In this document: in pieces, positions 40,501-51,431 of the stretch | Numbering within the stretch: position 1 is the stretch's first letter | Layout of the letters: the number at the start of each line of letters is the position of its first letter | Assembly: GCA_013365325.1 (NCBI GenBank) | Contig: JABVXV010000044.1 | Location: forward strand, 62,001-126,000 | DNA: 64,000 nt | Source of the DNA: Dipetalonema caudispina | Taxonomy: Eukaryota; Nematoda; Chromadorea; Rhabditida; Onchocercidae | Direction: 5' to 3' | Notes under the pieces: model-generated | The model's database searches: none | What the model saw: only the letters and a program-made list of their open reading frames with translations | Told to the model about the DNA's origin: nothing | Program-made: the position numbers and the translations under genes

Positions 40501-42319
40501 TCTAGCTTTTTGGAATATTTACCCTGAATAATAAGATGATCTTTTGATTGCTGTTAAATCTCAATGCATTGTTGCTACGATTCCAACTTACTCATTAGCC
40601 TATTCATTTAACTTATTCTTGCTGTGACTATCTTCTGATGATGGACACTTGAATTATTAAGTAAAAAAAGTTGTGATTATTTATTTGTTTTACTCTGAAA
40701 TCATGCAATATGAAGTTGACTTGACTTAATGCAGTCGTTAGTGCAGTGGTATCAGTGAAATTAGTTGTCTCCGCTGAAAGATGAGTTGATTAAGTTGGTT
40801 TATACTTCTGATATTTTACAGCTCTGATATCTTAATCCATGCATTTTGCAGTTAATCTATGAAGGTTTATTGGCAGATATTCGCTTTGCGGATTTTTTCT
40901 TGCTGCAATGGATGGGAAATCCGGACGGGACAGTTCTGGACTTGGAATTAGTTAAATCATATGATCCTCTTTTGCATAAAAATTTGAAGTTTTTAAAGCG
41001 TTGCTCACTGGAAGAAATCGAAACTCTTGATCTTGATTTTACTGTTATGACCGATAATTTCGGCGTGACAGAGGTAAGGAATGAATTTCTTACTGAAAAA
41101 AAATTATTTCTTTTTACTGATAATTTCGGCATGACGGAAGTAAGAAATTAATTCCTTACTAAAACTAAATTAGTTCTTCAAATTAACCTTTGCCTTGTCA
41201 TTTTTTGCAGAAGATAGAATTAAAGAAAGATGGTAGTTGTATCAAAGTAACGGCAGACAACAGGATGGAATATATACAGTTATATGTTAATTACTACCTT
41301 TCCAAACGAGTGAGTTCATTTTGTGAATATTTCTTTTCCATTAGCATAGAAGTTTGTGCTTGTTACCACGGTAAATTATGAAAGTAAACTTCGAATTCCT
41401 GCTTAAAACAGACTGAAAGATTCATACTTTTTCTAGCTTTCACCAATGATCGCCGCACTTCGGAGTGGCCTAAGGAATGTTATAGACCCGGAATGGTTGC
41501 GAATGTTCTCGCCACTAGAAATTTCGATGTTGGTTGGTGGTAGTGATTCAGAAATTGACTTCAATGATCTAAAAAAAGTCACAGCTGTACATAACATAAA
41601 GTGTAAGACTTAGTAGTTCTGTTGTCATCTTTTGCCTTCAATAATTTAATCTTGCTTTTTTGTGGATTATAATCGTCTTGAGCACGCTTTACTTAAAAAA
41701 CTTTAATTTAAGCAGAACATGATCAGCAGTACATGGACCTGTTCTGGTCGGTTATCAATGGATTTTCAGCCGGAGACAAAAAGAAGTTGTTAAAATTTAT
41801 AACTGGTTGTCCACGACCACCCATAATGGGTTTTAAGGTAATATTTCTTGGTTGAAATTTGATCCCAATATTTTATTTTTTGTGTCTGTTCAAGAAACAG
41901 GAATCCCTCTTGTCGATTTGCTTCTCAATTAAAGACGAGAATTTTTATTTGACAATTGAGGTAAAAAAAGCTCACAAATTGTCGTTTGTATGTGAAAATT
42001 CATATACATTTTGAGTGTGTGCTATCGCATGAAATAAGAAAGGAGTAGCAGTTGAGTGTCTGTTTTCCATACTCAAAATTAGAGAGGCCTCTCCGACTGA
42101 CGCATAAAATTTTTGATTTACAAAAGTCTAATCACACTTATATTTGTTTAGACTTTAACACCACCGATGGGTATTCAGCTCGTTCACGATGTCGACAAAT
42201 TACCGACTGCTGCGACATGTATGAATTTGTTGAAGTTGCCACTATACGACGATACTGAAACGTTGCGTCGTAAGCTAATCTATGCAATAAATTGTGGAGC
42301 TGGTTTCGAACTTTCATGA
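34567..42319 (+). CDS. HECT E3 ubiquitin ligase, UBE3C type
   Basis: Ligase that takes ubiquitin from an E2 onto a catalytic cysteine and extends chains on proteasome-bound substrates (UBE3C family; C. elegans etc-1 is the likely counterpart). My 21-exon model gives 1043 residues (human about 1083). Exons: 34567-34647, 34760-34824, 35279-35462, 35671-35926, 36217-36301, 36516-36717, 37276-37471, 37519-37583, 37680-37958, 38258-38436, 38674-38773, 38901-39005, 39422-39604, 39773-39818, 39970-40047, 40228-40475, 40852-41073, 41211-41309, 41437-41602, 41713-41837, 42152-42319. An IQ motif ([17 protein letters not shown]) lies near residue 55. The HECT domain has [15 protein letters not shown], the UBE3C rather than UBE3B form. 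Catalytic Cys is in [12 protein letters not shown], and the protein ends GAGFELS. Exons 7-8 are the weakest: that join needs a 47-nt intron. The 41073 donor is duplicated in frame 66 nt downstream. Confidence 0.94.
40136..40171. repeat. Tandem duplication of an 18-nt unit in a UBE3C intron
   Basis: Two copies of AAAGGAATTATGAGGAT plus one base, 17 of 18 positions identical, between exons 15 and 16. Confidence 0.9.
41040..41155 (+). repeat. Duplicated exon end and 5' splice site in the UBE3C-type gene
   Basis: The segment spanning the end of exon 17 and its donor (about 41050-41096) recurs at about 41118-41160 with a few substitutions, including GATAATTTCGGC and the donor context GAGGTAAG / GAAGTAAG. 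The reading frame stays open through the second copy. Confidence 0.85.
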
Positions 42320-43253
42320 CATTTATTTGTTTTGAAAATTTTAGCCGGCATAAACATAGCTGATCATTTTTGATAAATCCATTTGTAAACATAGATGTGC
42401 GAATTGAAGTATTACTTAATTAGACCTGTTTCACATTTTGTACTTTTACTGCATCTGTTTCCGGGTATTACCTCCTATTTTACACCACTTCAATTACAAC
42501 TGAAACTCCAATTTGGCAATGAAATCATGCTTAAGTTAATTTCAGTGAAACTTTTTAAATCAACTTGATTATGTCTGTATACAAAGATTGATGGTAGAAG
42601 ACCGTGGGTTCAGATGAGTGATTCATGCGGAATGTATGATGGGTCAGTTACAATAAGGATGACTTAATGAAAATCGTATAGTCTTGATATGAAAGATTCT
42701 TTGTTTTAGATGTTCATGCAAATTTTAAATTTGGATTATTTAAGTAGCAAGTTTTTGATTCTTTAGAATGATTACTTAAGACTAGAATTAAATTTTTGAG
42801 CAGTCTTCATTATTTTCAGAAATTGCCTGTAATTTAGTGTTGTGCTTGTATTCGTTATTCCGCCATTGATAAGGTATACATGATCTGTAATCTGTCTGTT
42901 GTATGGTGTTCTTTTTACAGATATCTGTAGAATACAAAAATTTTCATTAAGACAGCGTTAACTTTCATGTTACTTTGATGCGATTTGTCGCTGTCGGATG
43001 TCTCATTCGTTTTTTAGATTGGAAATTTTATAGTTTTTCTTTAAAGCGATGTTATTTGCATGAAGTCTTTTTTGGGATAAATGTAGATCAGTACGTATTT
43101 TTCTATAATTAAGCTTATGGAAATAATCTGTTCTAAATGAGGGTGGGAGTATGGATCAAACACTCAGTTGATATCGAGTAATAGTAATAACTTCATGACT
43201 TTTATAAGGTTTTTTCTAAATTTACCTCCAGAATTATAGTTTGGTTGTTTTTA
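42320..43253. other. Intergenic region between UBE3C and lin-7
   Basis: AT-rich and without exon-like homology on either strand. An acceptor-like TTACCTCCAG lies about 24 nt before the lin-7 start. Confidence 0.55.
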
Positions 43254-44526
43254 ATGGAAGAGTCGTCCGATGGTCTCCATCTCGACAGAGGTATTTATTA
43301 TTAGCGTTGTTTTAAAAAAGTTTATTTTGTTAAAAGTGGTTCAATATGCAGGATGCTCGTTACCGTTGACATTTTTTAAAGAGTTTTGGATAATAGAAAT
43401 GCTCCTAGTCTTTTAACTTACCGGGTTTGACAGAATAAAAATGATGCATAATTGCAGATATTCAAAGGATCATTGAATTGATCGAACATGTACAAAGAAC
43501 CGGTGAATTGAATAGTCCGAAGCTCATTTCGCTGCAAAATATTTTACAGTCTGATTTCTTCTCATCAGTTCGCGAAATTTTTGAAAGCGTTTATGACACG
43601 ATCAGTGTTGATAGTTCTCGAGAGGTATAGTTTCCAAATTCTCAAAAAGCAAAAGTGCCGAATTCGTGTGTGTGTAAACTGTTTAAAATTCTGTGTTTCG
43701 TTCGAACAAGCATAAGAAAATATATTATTTTTTTAAAAATTATTTAGGTTAGAACAAGTGCAACGGCGAAAGCAACTGTAGCTGCATTTGCAGCAGCTGA
43801 AGGACATGCACATCCGCGAATTGTTGAGCTTCCGAAAACAGACCAAGGTCTTGGATTCAACGTTATGGGTGGAAAGGAGCAAAATTCCCCGATTTATATA
43901 TCTCGTATTATACCCGGAGGTGTTGCTGACAGAAACGGACAGTTGAAACGTGGTGATCAATTGATTGCGGTTAGTATTTGTTGTTTGATTTAGTTGACTA
44001 AAGATAATCTTTGATTTTAAGGGTTTCGTTTTTACAAAGATTCTGATAAAATCATCGGAACTGTGACTCCATAAAAAATAATGCTGAAGTCTTTGATTTT
44101 GAAATACTACACATTCTGGTAACCAAACTGACTTATTTGAATATTAGTAATATGTTTTTTACGAAGTCATATCTGCAATACTGTTTGGCATTCAATTAGT
44201 AACGCAAAAGGCAGCGCACGGTAACTTATCGATTAATCCTGGCAGATTTCATACTATTTCTTTTGAAATAAATACTTCAATTTTGAATATTCTAATGTGT
44301 AAATTTTTCTCAGAATTGTTTCCGATACAATAATTCTTAGGTAAATGGAGTAAACGTTGAGTGGGAAAGTCATGAAAAAGCTGTCGACTTGTTGAAATCA
44401 GCACGAGGTACCGTGAGATTGGTTGTACGGTATACACCGCGATTACTAGACGAAATGGAGCGACGCTTTGAGCGACAACGACGAAGAGCGAACCAAAATA
44501 GTCCTGCACCAGTTTTCAAGCGATAA
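43254..44526 (+). CDS. lin-7: LIN-7/Veli scaffold protein (L27 and PDZ domains)
   Basis: Polarity scaffold that pairs with LIN-2/CASK and LIN-10/Mint to place receptors at cell junctions and synapses (family knowledge). Exons: 43254-43290, 43458-43624, 43748-43969, 44341-44526, giving 203 residues, the usual size. The L27 domain is at ~12-70 ([35 protein letters not shown]). The linker [10 protein letters not shown] leads into the PDZ domain (~85-175), with [19 protein letters not shown] containing the GLGF carboxylate-binding loop, followed by [11 protein letters not shown] and LVVRYTPR. The C terminus is basic. ATG 43254 is the first in frame. The following gene starts 723 nt downstream on the same strand, making lin-7 a candidate first gene of an operon. 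Confidence 0.97.
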
Positions 44527-45249
44527 GCTGAACTTAAATACTTTCATTCATTTTCCTTCTTTTTTAAAAAAGTTTTCTTCTCCCTGATTTGTTATGAAAT
44601 ATTTATGGCTCCAAAGATTTATGGTTTGGTTCATTTTATCAAAATTTTGCTATCTGAACTAAACTGATTCTGACTGATAATTTGTTTGGCTTACTAGTTT
44701 TTTATTTTGTACCGATTAACTTACTGTATTAAATTATCGCAATCATAGATGAATACTGTGTTTTGCGTATTTCTCTAAAACTTTTGAGATTTCTCTGCAG
44801 TTCCACATTATAATTGCCATCATCATCTTTAGCGATATCGTCTGAGTCTTTTTTGCGTTTGTGTTGTATTGCTCATTATTGTGTATAAAAATAATATACA
44901 ATTATGTCCTGCATTATCACATTTGTTTAAAGCTTTCGTTATGTATATCTCAGTTTTTTCCTGTTTCGAATTTTTAATAAGATAACAGAGAAGTTATCTC
45001 TTTAAAAAATCATATTTAATTCGACTCCAATAATATCTTCCAATCCAAGTTGACATAGTTACTATTTCTATTTTATTTCGGCACATAGTCTGTTCCAAAA
45101 TTCCTAAAAGTATTGTAGGAATTTCTAAATATGGCTACATGAGAAACTATTGCTTTAGGTTTAGCTGAATATGATCATTTGAAAAATGTTTCGCTGTAAA
45201 ATTGGGGCTACATCTTTGGCCATATATTTTTTTAAGATGATAAAGGACA
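44527..45249. other. Spacer between lin-7 and the SNAPC5-like gene
   Basis: AT- and T-rich. No coding signal. It ends in a T-run and TTTTTTTAAG acceptor at 45227-45236, directly before an ATG. Confidence 0.55.
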
Positions 45250-45786
45250 ATGTCACAAAACGCCGCTCAGATTCGTAAGCAGCTTATAAATTTGGAAAGA
45301 GAAGAGAGAGCTTTGCAACGACTTCATGTTCACTTTACAGGTTGCATTTTCTTTTTATCGTATGCTCTTTATCTGCTTTCTACAAGTTAAAATTTTTTCG
45401 TTGATAAGAAGATAACATGATAAGATTTTATTGGTCCCTTCTTTGTTTCTTGCCTTTTTATTTACTGTTTTGTTTTAGCATTTAATGTGGATTTTTTTCG
45501 TGACTGACATTTGAACTACGAAATTTTTCTGAAGTTAGTAAGATAATTTAGAAATAAAGATGGTAATGCCAAAGCTTACCAGGTTGCTTGAAAAACACAG
45601 CGCCTTACCGGTTTTTTGCTGATCCAGTTGTGACACTTGTCAATTGCAGGATTACTACGAGCGGTAGAATTAGAATCGATGCGGTTGAACGCATTGAAGA
45701 GTATGCTCCAGTCTTCACAACGTGCATCAAGTCCGAATACTTCTGCAGTACCAGATTTCAATTCGATTAAAACGTTAGATTCTTGA
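45250..45786 (+). CDS. Small coiled-coil protein, possible SNAPC5 homologue
   Basis: Two exons in phase (45250-45340 and 45650-45786) give 75 residues. Residues ~6-52 form a Leu-heptad helix (IRKQLINLEREERALQRL, then LLRAVELESMRLNALKSML). The order of charged and Leu positions resembles human SNAPC5, a small subunit of the complex driving snRNA promoters. This is a similarity by eye in a low-information coiled coil, so the function is tentative, although the spliced structure and conserved phase support a real gene. The remainder is Ser/Asn-rich. An out-of-frame ATG at 45237, just after an acceptor-like TTTTTTTAAG, precedes the start. AATAAA is at 45964-45969. Neighbours are lin-7 and ISCA2 on the same strand. 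Confidence 0.55.
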
Positions 45787-46235
45787 ATCGGTGCTCTCTC
45801 TTTCTTCATTTTGCAAATGTTAGGAATCTAAAAAACCTGGTTTTGATGTGATCATAATAGCGTAATCATTATGTCTTGAGTTTTGAATTTTATAAATGCA
45901 GATTTTCTCTTCTGCTAAGATTTGAACTGTAAAACTTTTGTGAAGTTAGTAAAATAATGTGGAAATAAACTTTGTGCTTTAGTACCTGTTCGTTTGATGT
46001 AAATTTCTTCTGCTTGATTGCTGATTAACTTGTCAGCTATTTCTTTTGTTTTAATTATCGCATTTTTGTCCAATTAGACCGAAACTTGTGAACTCATTTT
46101 ACTAAAAATGTTTTACTGTAATGCCAATATTTGGACAAGTAGACTTCAGTGTCATAAATATGATTACTTCAGTGAGATTTGCATGTCGTTAAATATTTCC
46201 GGATCCCGTTTTACATTTTCCAGACATGAAAAATA
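45787..46235. other. Spacer before the ISCA2-type gene
   Basis: Holds the probable polyadenylation signal of the SNAPC5-like gene (45964-45969) and the acceptor TTTTCCAG ending at 46223. No coding homology. Confidence 0.55.
46211..46223 (+). promoter_or_regulatory. Putative trans-splice acceptor of the ISCA2-type gene
   Basis: T-rich tract ending in TTCCAG, 12 nt before the start codon. If used, the mRNA begins two bases before a 5-codon upstream frame (46226-46243) whose ATG precedes and overlaps the ISCA2 start. Confidence 0.45.
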
Positions 46236-47113
46236 ATGAATAGATCAAGGATTGCAATGAAAAATTGGCGTTTGCTGTTTGCGATTCGAAAAGGCTACGC
46301 GAAGGATGGTGCATCTACTGATTTAAAAATTACTGACAATTGTATTATTCGACTACGAGAAGTTGCTAGCGCCGGAGAACACCTGAGGATAATGGTCGAT
46401 GGTGGTGGTTGCTCAGGCTTTGAATATAAAATGAGTTTAGACAGCAAAATCAATGACAATGACCTTGTTTTCTGCAAAGATCATATTAAAATCGTTGTCG
46501 ACGAGGTTCATTTTTGCATACTGCTTGAAAGATTTGTTTTAAAGACTTCGGAAGAGGTGGTAGAGAGAAAGTTGGGACTCACTTCCTGTCTTATTGGAAA
46601 ACGAATTAAGCTCCTACACCACAGATTATGTCGCTCCCCAATAAACAGTAGTTGGTATTACCGATGGTTGCTTCAAAGTTGCCATGTAAAGTCCAAAACT
46701 GTGTCGATTAAATCAAGACGTAGTGGAATTTGATGTGACGAAGTTTGTAAAGAGGGAAGAATATGAAATCTAAAGGGTGGCATAGGTTAATTTAAATTTC
46801 TCAAGTGCGTGTGTAAATAAGCCATAGTTTTTAAATTTTTTGCATTATTCAACTATATTCAACTTCATTTGAGTTAAAATGAATTAGTTTGTTCTCATAT
46901 CCATAAACAAAAGCTTGCTTCACTTATGCACGTCAAATAAATAATACTGGGCATTTCAAATGTAAGACGTTTCAGAGATCACTGCAGTTTTTGAAAGGTG
47001 CAACAGTGGATTATTCCGAAGACTTGATGCGATCATCATTTCGTATCATCGATAATCCAATCGCCGAAAAGGGCTGTTCTTGCGGGTCATCATTTGCTAT
47101 CAAAATGGATTAG
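46236..47113 (+). CDS. Mitochondrial iron-sulfur cluster assembly protein, ISCA2 type
   Basis: A-type scaffold/carrier needed with ISCA1 and IBA57 to mature mitochondrial [4Fe-4S] proteins. Two exons, 46236-46505 and 46976-47113, give 135 residues. The first ~25 residues are basic and hydrophobic, as expected for a matrix-targeting peptide. The HesB/IscA fold follows, with the three cluster-binding cysteines present: one in GGGCSGFEY and two in [15 protein letters not shown] near the end. IKITDN-like, VDGGGCSG and [12 protein letters not shown] segments favour ISCA2 over ISCA1. The second exon starts [14 protein letters not shown]. Two start codons in frame (46236 and 46257) are possible. AATAAA at 47189-47194. 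It sits between the SNAPC5-like and TTC19-like genes, same strand. Confidence 0.95.
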
Positions 47114-47711
47114 TTTTTCACTATGAATAGAAACTTACGTCATTGTTTTATTGTTTGTATCTTCCTGAAATGAGCATATTTTGCTTTGAATAAACGTGCA
47201 TGTCTTTATCATTTCGTGAATTTTTTTACTGATGAATGTGAAAACAAAGTTCATTCAATAACAGTATTTTGCTCAGATGATGAATTTATTGCCTCTTTTT
47301 TGAATGAATTGATACATGCTTACTCAGAAATCGCAATGGAAAAAGTATTTCAATTCTGTGGATGTTCTTCCAATTTTGATCACTACTTGGGGAAGCAAAA
47401 AGTTTTTTCGTTCATGCATGTTTAATTAAACTGTTTGATACAATTAAACTGTTTTTTAAACTGTTTTGATGTTAGCTGAATTTTTGAAAATTAAAAATCG
47501 ATGTTTTACTGCTCAGTTCTGGTTTCTCCGGAGAGGTATTGTGTCTAATTTTAGATTTGAGTAAATGTCGTAAATCAGTTCGGGATTTTTGGTATTAATT
47601 TGTAAGTAAAATCTTCTGCAAAATCTTTGAGAGCTGTGTTATTATTTGGCACTTCTTTCATTATGAAATTGACGCGAAAAGCTTAATCTTCAGGATATCT
47701 GATTGTTGAAA
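47114..47711. other. Spacer between ISCA2 and TTC19-like genes
   Basis: AATAAA at 47189-47194, a short imperfect AAACTGTTT repeat around 47427-47467, and an acceptor TAATCTTCAG ending at 47693, 18 nt before the next start. The 79-codon frame at 47186-47425 has a cysteine-containing but unrecognisable product. Confidence 0.5.
47684..47693 (+). promoter_or_regulatory. Putative trans-splice acceptor of the TTC19-like gene
   Basis: TAATCTTCAG, 18 nt before the ATG at 47712; inferred. Confidence 0.45.
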
Positions 47712-50257
47712 ATGCAAGGAAGGTTATTAAATTGGTACTCATTCATATTTCGTAAGCAGCAATCGCTGACAGCATTGGTAATATTTCCGAGAATTCCAAG
47801 GAACCATGGTCAAACAGGTGGTCACAGAAAGGGTTATTCGAATCAAAAGCGTTGGCAATGGTTTGCGGGAAGTACTGGTGTTCCATTACTTGGCTTCTCA
47901 TTGATGACAACATTCAAGGATTTAATTGGATTACCACCATATAAACTTGATAAGGATCCACTGAAACATGAAATCAAAAAAGTAAGGACTCAGGGATTAT
48001 CAAATATTTCCTTACATTTTCAAGTGGCGGTGGGGATTTCCGTGGAAAGTTATCATTATTTTCACAATAAGGAAATTGTCCTGTAGTTACACCTACTTTT
48101 ATTGGAAATAAAAAAGCGATCAGTGGAATAATTTGTTTTATATTATCTATATTTAATGCATGAAATTTATATGAAATCCTTTTAAAGGCATGGTTATATA
48201 GGAAGCAGCACAATTATGACCAAGCCGTGATAGTCCTGGAGGAAGCAATGCGAATAGCCTCTGAACAAAATAATGAGTTGATTGTTAGTCGAATTATTGA
48301 CGAATTAGCCAATACTTACTATGAAATGGGGAAATTGGATGAAGCGGAACAGGCTTTTCGCGACCTTTTACAACGGTTCATCGATTTTTGTCGACTTTTT
48401 TTGGCTTCGGTTTTTTTTTCCATTGATATATGTCGTATACGATTTTTCGATATCGTTTGCTCACGTAGCTATCTGCTTAGAAGGCATTTTACACATTCTT
48501 CGTTTCATAATTGTGGATTACATTGGTTTTGAGTTTTTACATGTTTCAACGCAGTTATCTCATATTCTCGGAGTTTCGATGTAAATTCCATGCTCTCTTA
48601 GAGTAAGATATTTTCGGAAATGTTAGATAAAATGATTTTACTTTTTGATGTCAGTGATTCAGGTTAATAACTCTACACAAGAAAGAAGATCACGACCCTG
48701 AATTTATCGATGTGAGCCTCAAATTATCCGATATATTTGCTCGAAAAGGCAAATTAGACGATGCCGAAATTGGTTACAAACATTGCACTGTCAAACAAAT
48801 GAAAGTATGTAATGAGTAAATCCGTGGTGTTCTCTTGCTTAACATGTTTCGAAGTTTCCTTTCTCTATGAAAATTCCTTCCACATTTCAATTATTATATA
48901 TATATGTATATATATTTAATGTACATATACGTCTGACTAACAAAAGTTTTATTGAAGGTAGTCGAGAAGCATATGGCAAAGTATTCAATAAACTACGGTA
49001 GTTCATATGATATTCCACAAGCAGTCAGTCACTATGGAGCTATATTCACAGATCCTCTTGCCCTTTACGGTCTGTGTCTCGAGCAATATGCCCACTTCAT
49101 TGTAAGTTTAGTTCACCATACTTTTTAGTTGTGAAATCAGAACTTTAACAATAAGTGGAACATTACAGGTCCAATACAGGGAGGAAAAAAGATTGGATGA
49201 TACTGCACAACTCATGGATGAAGCTTTAAAGGTAATTTCTCTAAAAAATTCTGCTCACGAATATTGCATAATTCCAGAGTATCACTGCTGATACGTTCTT
49301 CTAGAAGGTGTGGGTATAATTTTATATGATTTCAGATCTCACATCAAATTTACGGCATTAATTGCTTCCACACAATCAATATGCTCAATAATTATGGTGC
49401 TTTGTTGATTGCCAGGAATAGGTAAATTCGTTCAGTTGATTAATTAATTAATGTTATTTCTTGGTGCAGAAGGACAAACCAATCTCAACAAAATTTGTAT
49501 ATTTATCTGTTGCTATTGCAGTAATGCCTTTGTAGAAATCTATGAGAGAAAATTTTCTCCTGAAGAAATCACGGAAAGTGCACTTCCTAAATGGCTGACT
49601 TAAGAACACTCATGTCGTCTAACTTCCGAATAGAAGAGATGAAATTTGAGAAGACAATTATTTAAAAAATGACAGAGGATTATTCAAAGTCGAATTTCAT
49701 GATTGACAAGATTTTTTCAATTCGCTAAAAACTATCAGGTTTGATCTTGCAAAAAAGTATTTGGAAATTGGTATAGATAGGATATTATACATCGACGAAT
49801 GCAGCAGTCTATTACCTGGATACTACTGCAACTATTCAGAAGCGCTTTATCATTGCGGCCAAAGGTACGTTATTTCAGAGTATATTAGTACATTTTGAAT
49901 AAAATAAAATTAAAGGAAACCTTTTACATCACTAATTAGTTGTTTATCAGATTAAAAAGATGTCCACAACGAACTATCAATAATTTGACCACTTAACGCA
50001 TGGAATTAAACTGTTGACACCTAGCATTGCAAGCCTCTTTTAGGAAGCCTTTGTTCGACATCTAGTAGCCCAGACAACGTGCTGATGCATAATAAGTAGT
50101 TTTAATGATTTTAATTAATGCATTAAATTTCAGAGTAGAAGCACTACAGTACGCAAGAAAGGCTGTTAATTTATCGCATTCAGAATCAAAAGAATTAAAG
50201 AATTATACGATGAGGTTTCTCCAAGACATGGAAAAAGATTATAATCGTCGTCGGTGA
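47712..50257 (+). CDS. TPR-repeat protein, TTC19-like (complex III biogenesis)
   Basis: TTC19 is a mitochondrial inner-membrane TPR protein that clears Rieske fragments during respiratory complex III assembly. Exons in phase: 47712-47981, 48188-48375, 48663-48804, 48958-49101, 49169-49231, 49336-49421, 49739-49864, 50134-50257, giving 380 residues, the same size as human TTC19. The N terminus (~1-60) is basic and rich in Arg/Gln/Ser, fitting a targeting peptide, followed by a short hydrophobic stretch (GVPLLGFSLM). TPR-like helices follow, e.g. YDQAVIVLEEAMRIASEQ, IIDELANTYYEMGKLDEAEQ, DIFARKGKLDDAEIGY and INMLNNYGALLIARN, ending EALQYARKAVNLSHS. Other TPR proteins cannot be excluded by eye, but exon order, length and targeting fit TTC19. 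A possible alternative last exon lies at 49522-49603. AATAAA at 50371-50376. Confidence 0.82.
49522..49603 (+). other. Candidate alternative last exon of the TTC19-like gene
   Basis: Follows a good acceptor (TTGCTATTGCAG) and joins exon 6 in phase, giving a 27-residue tail that starts SNAFVEIYERKFSPEE, ends ALPKWLT and then stops. Inclusion would replace the last ~84 residues of the main form. It could equally be a chance frame. Confidence 0.4.
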
Positions 50258-50779
50258 TAACATGTCAAGATTCATTTTTGTTGCCATGTACTACTGATGA
50301 TTTCGTCTTTTAAAACTACTTTTCAATGTTTTTATCGGAACCAAGTGTTTTAGGAAAATATATTAAGAATAATAAAGATTTGAAGTTCTGGTTTATTCTT
50401 CTGGCGAACCTTTGGTCAGTTTAAACTCTCCAGACACACGTAAGACTTTATGTCCTCTATGTTACTACTCTTTATCATTAAATACTTTTCAGCTTATCCA
50501 GCTTTAGAGACCTACAAAAGCATGAAGGATTTTGAAGTGAAGCTTTTTAGATCATGTAATTGTTAAGTGATATTTTAATACTTTAATACAAAATGTGAAA
50601 CCAATGAATAAAAGCTTAAGCAAAGAATCTCTGCTAAGATTACCTAACATTTGAACTAAATTTTATTCTGTGAGATGAAGATAAGTAAACACAGAGACTT
50701 ATGTATTATGACAGTGTATATGAAATTACTAACTTCAAACAGGTCGCTTCAAGAGACAAATGTTTCAATAAAATGTTTA
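50258..50779. other. Convergent 3'-end region of the TTC19-like and bL27m genes
   Basis: AATAAA on + at 50371-50376 and on - at 50662-50667. No coding signal. Confidence 0.6.
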
Positions 50780-51429
50780 TCAAATTTCATTCAACAACCT
50801 GAAAGACTGAGACATATCCAATGGAAGCACGTTAAATGTTAATTTATAAACTTCCTTCATATCCTCATAGGCCAGCATTTCAGGTATAGAGAAGTCTGGA
50901 TTTATTTTTTCTTGAGTAATCATCACGCAGCCATCTGTCATCGCTTTGAGCAGCAGTTGTCCACCTCGATCCCTTTTTAAATAGACCTTGAAACACAATA
51001 AGCTATGGAATAACACGGTAATGATGGCCTGCGAAAGATACTATTTTGCGGTATCTTTCGGCTAATTCTTCATTAACAATTTTACAAAAAGCGTGATTTA
51101 TTAGTGACTAAAGGATGGTACCTACAAAGCTTCGAATCGTTCATCTTTAAAATCATCAAGCTTACTCATTTCTCACCCGAAATTTCTCCAATCCCATTAT
51201 TTACTTTAGAAGATGAATTAAATGATCATACATTTAAGCCAGGATGATAATTCATCTTGTGCTGACACACTAGGAGATCATCTTTCCGTACTACGTCACC
51301 CTCAGTCCTGTAAATTCCTCGGAATGGTATATTACGCCTTGGCCGTAATAAGTTACGAACAACCGAATAAGTTGACGATGGAATTCGAAGTAATGCGACA
51401 CCACCACTAGTGCAAGCTGCCATTGACAT
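50780..51429 (-). CDS. Mitochondrial large-subunit ribosomal protein bL27m
   Basis: Homologue of MRPL27. Two minus-strand exons, 51429-51232 and 50986-50780, give 134 residues. The first ~40 residues are Ser/Arg-rich without acidic residues, a mitochondrial targeting peptide. The conserved core aligns with bL27m: KDDLLVCQHKMNYHPGLNV (family: long stretch ending HPG), then LKAMTDGCVMITQEKINPDF, and a hydrophobic C-terminal part VYKLTFNVLPLDMSQSFRLL matching the animal extension. The Gly-rich bL27 N-terminal tail is not evident. An in-frame ATG lies further upstream (51456), but an acceptor TGATTTTTCAG ending at 51432 makes 51429 the likely start. A 10-bp hairpin lies in the intron (51032-51060). 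Confidence 0.83.
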
Positions 51430-51431
51430 AT

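Noticed and set aside
40857..41132. 91-codon minus-strand frame over the HECT domain
   Set aside because: Shadow of exon 17 of the UBE3C-type gene.
51032..51060. 10-bp inverted repeat with 9-nt loop in the bL27m intron
   Set aside because: Short enough to occur by chance in 64 kb; noted but not interpreted.
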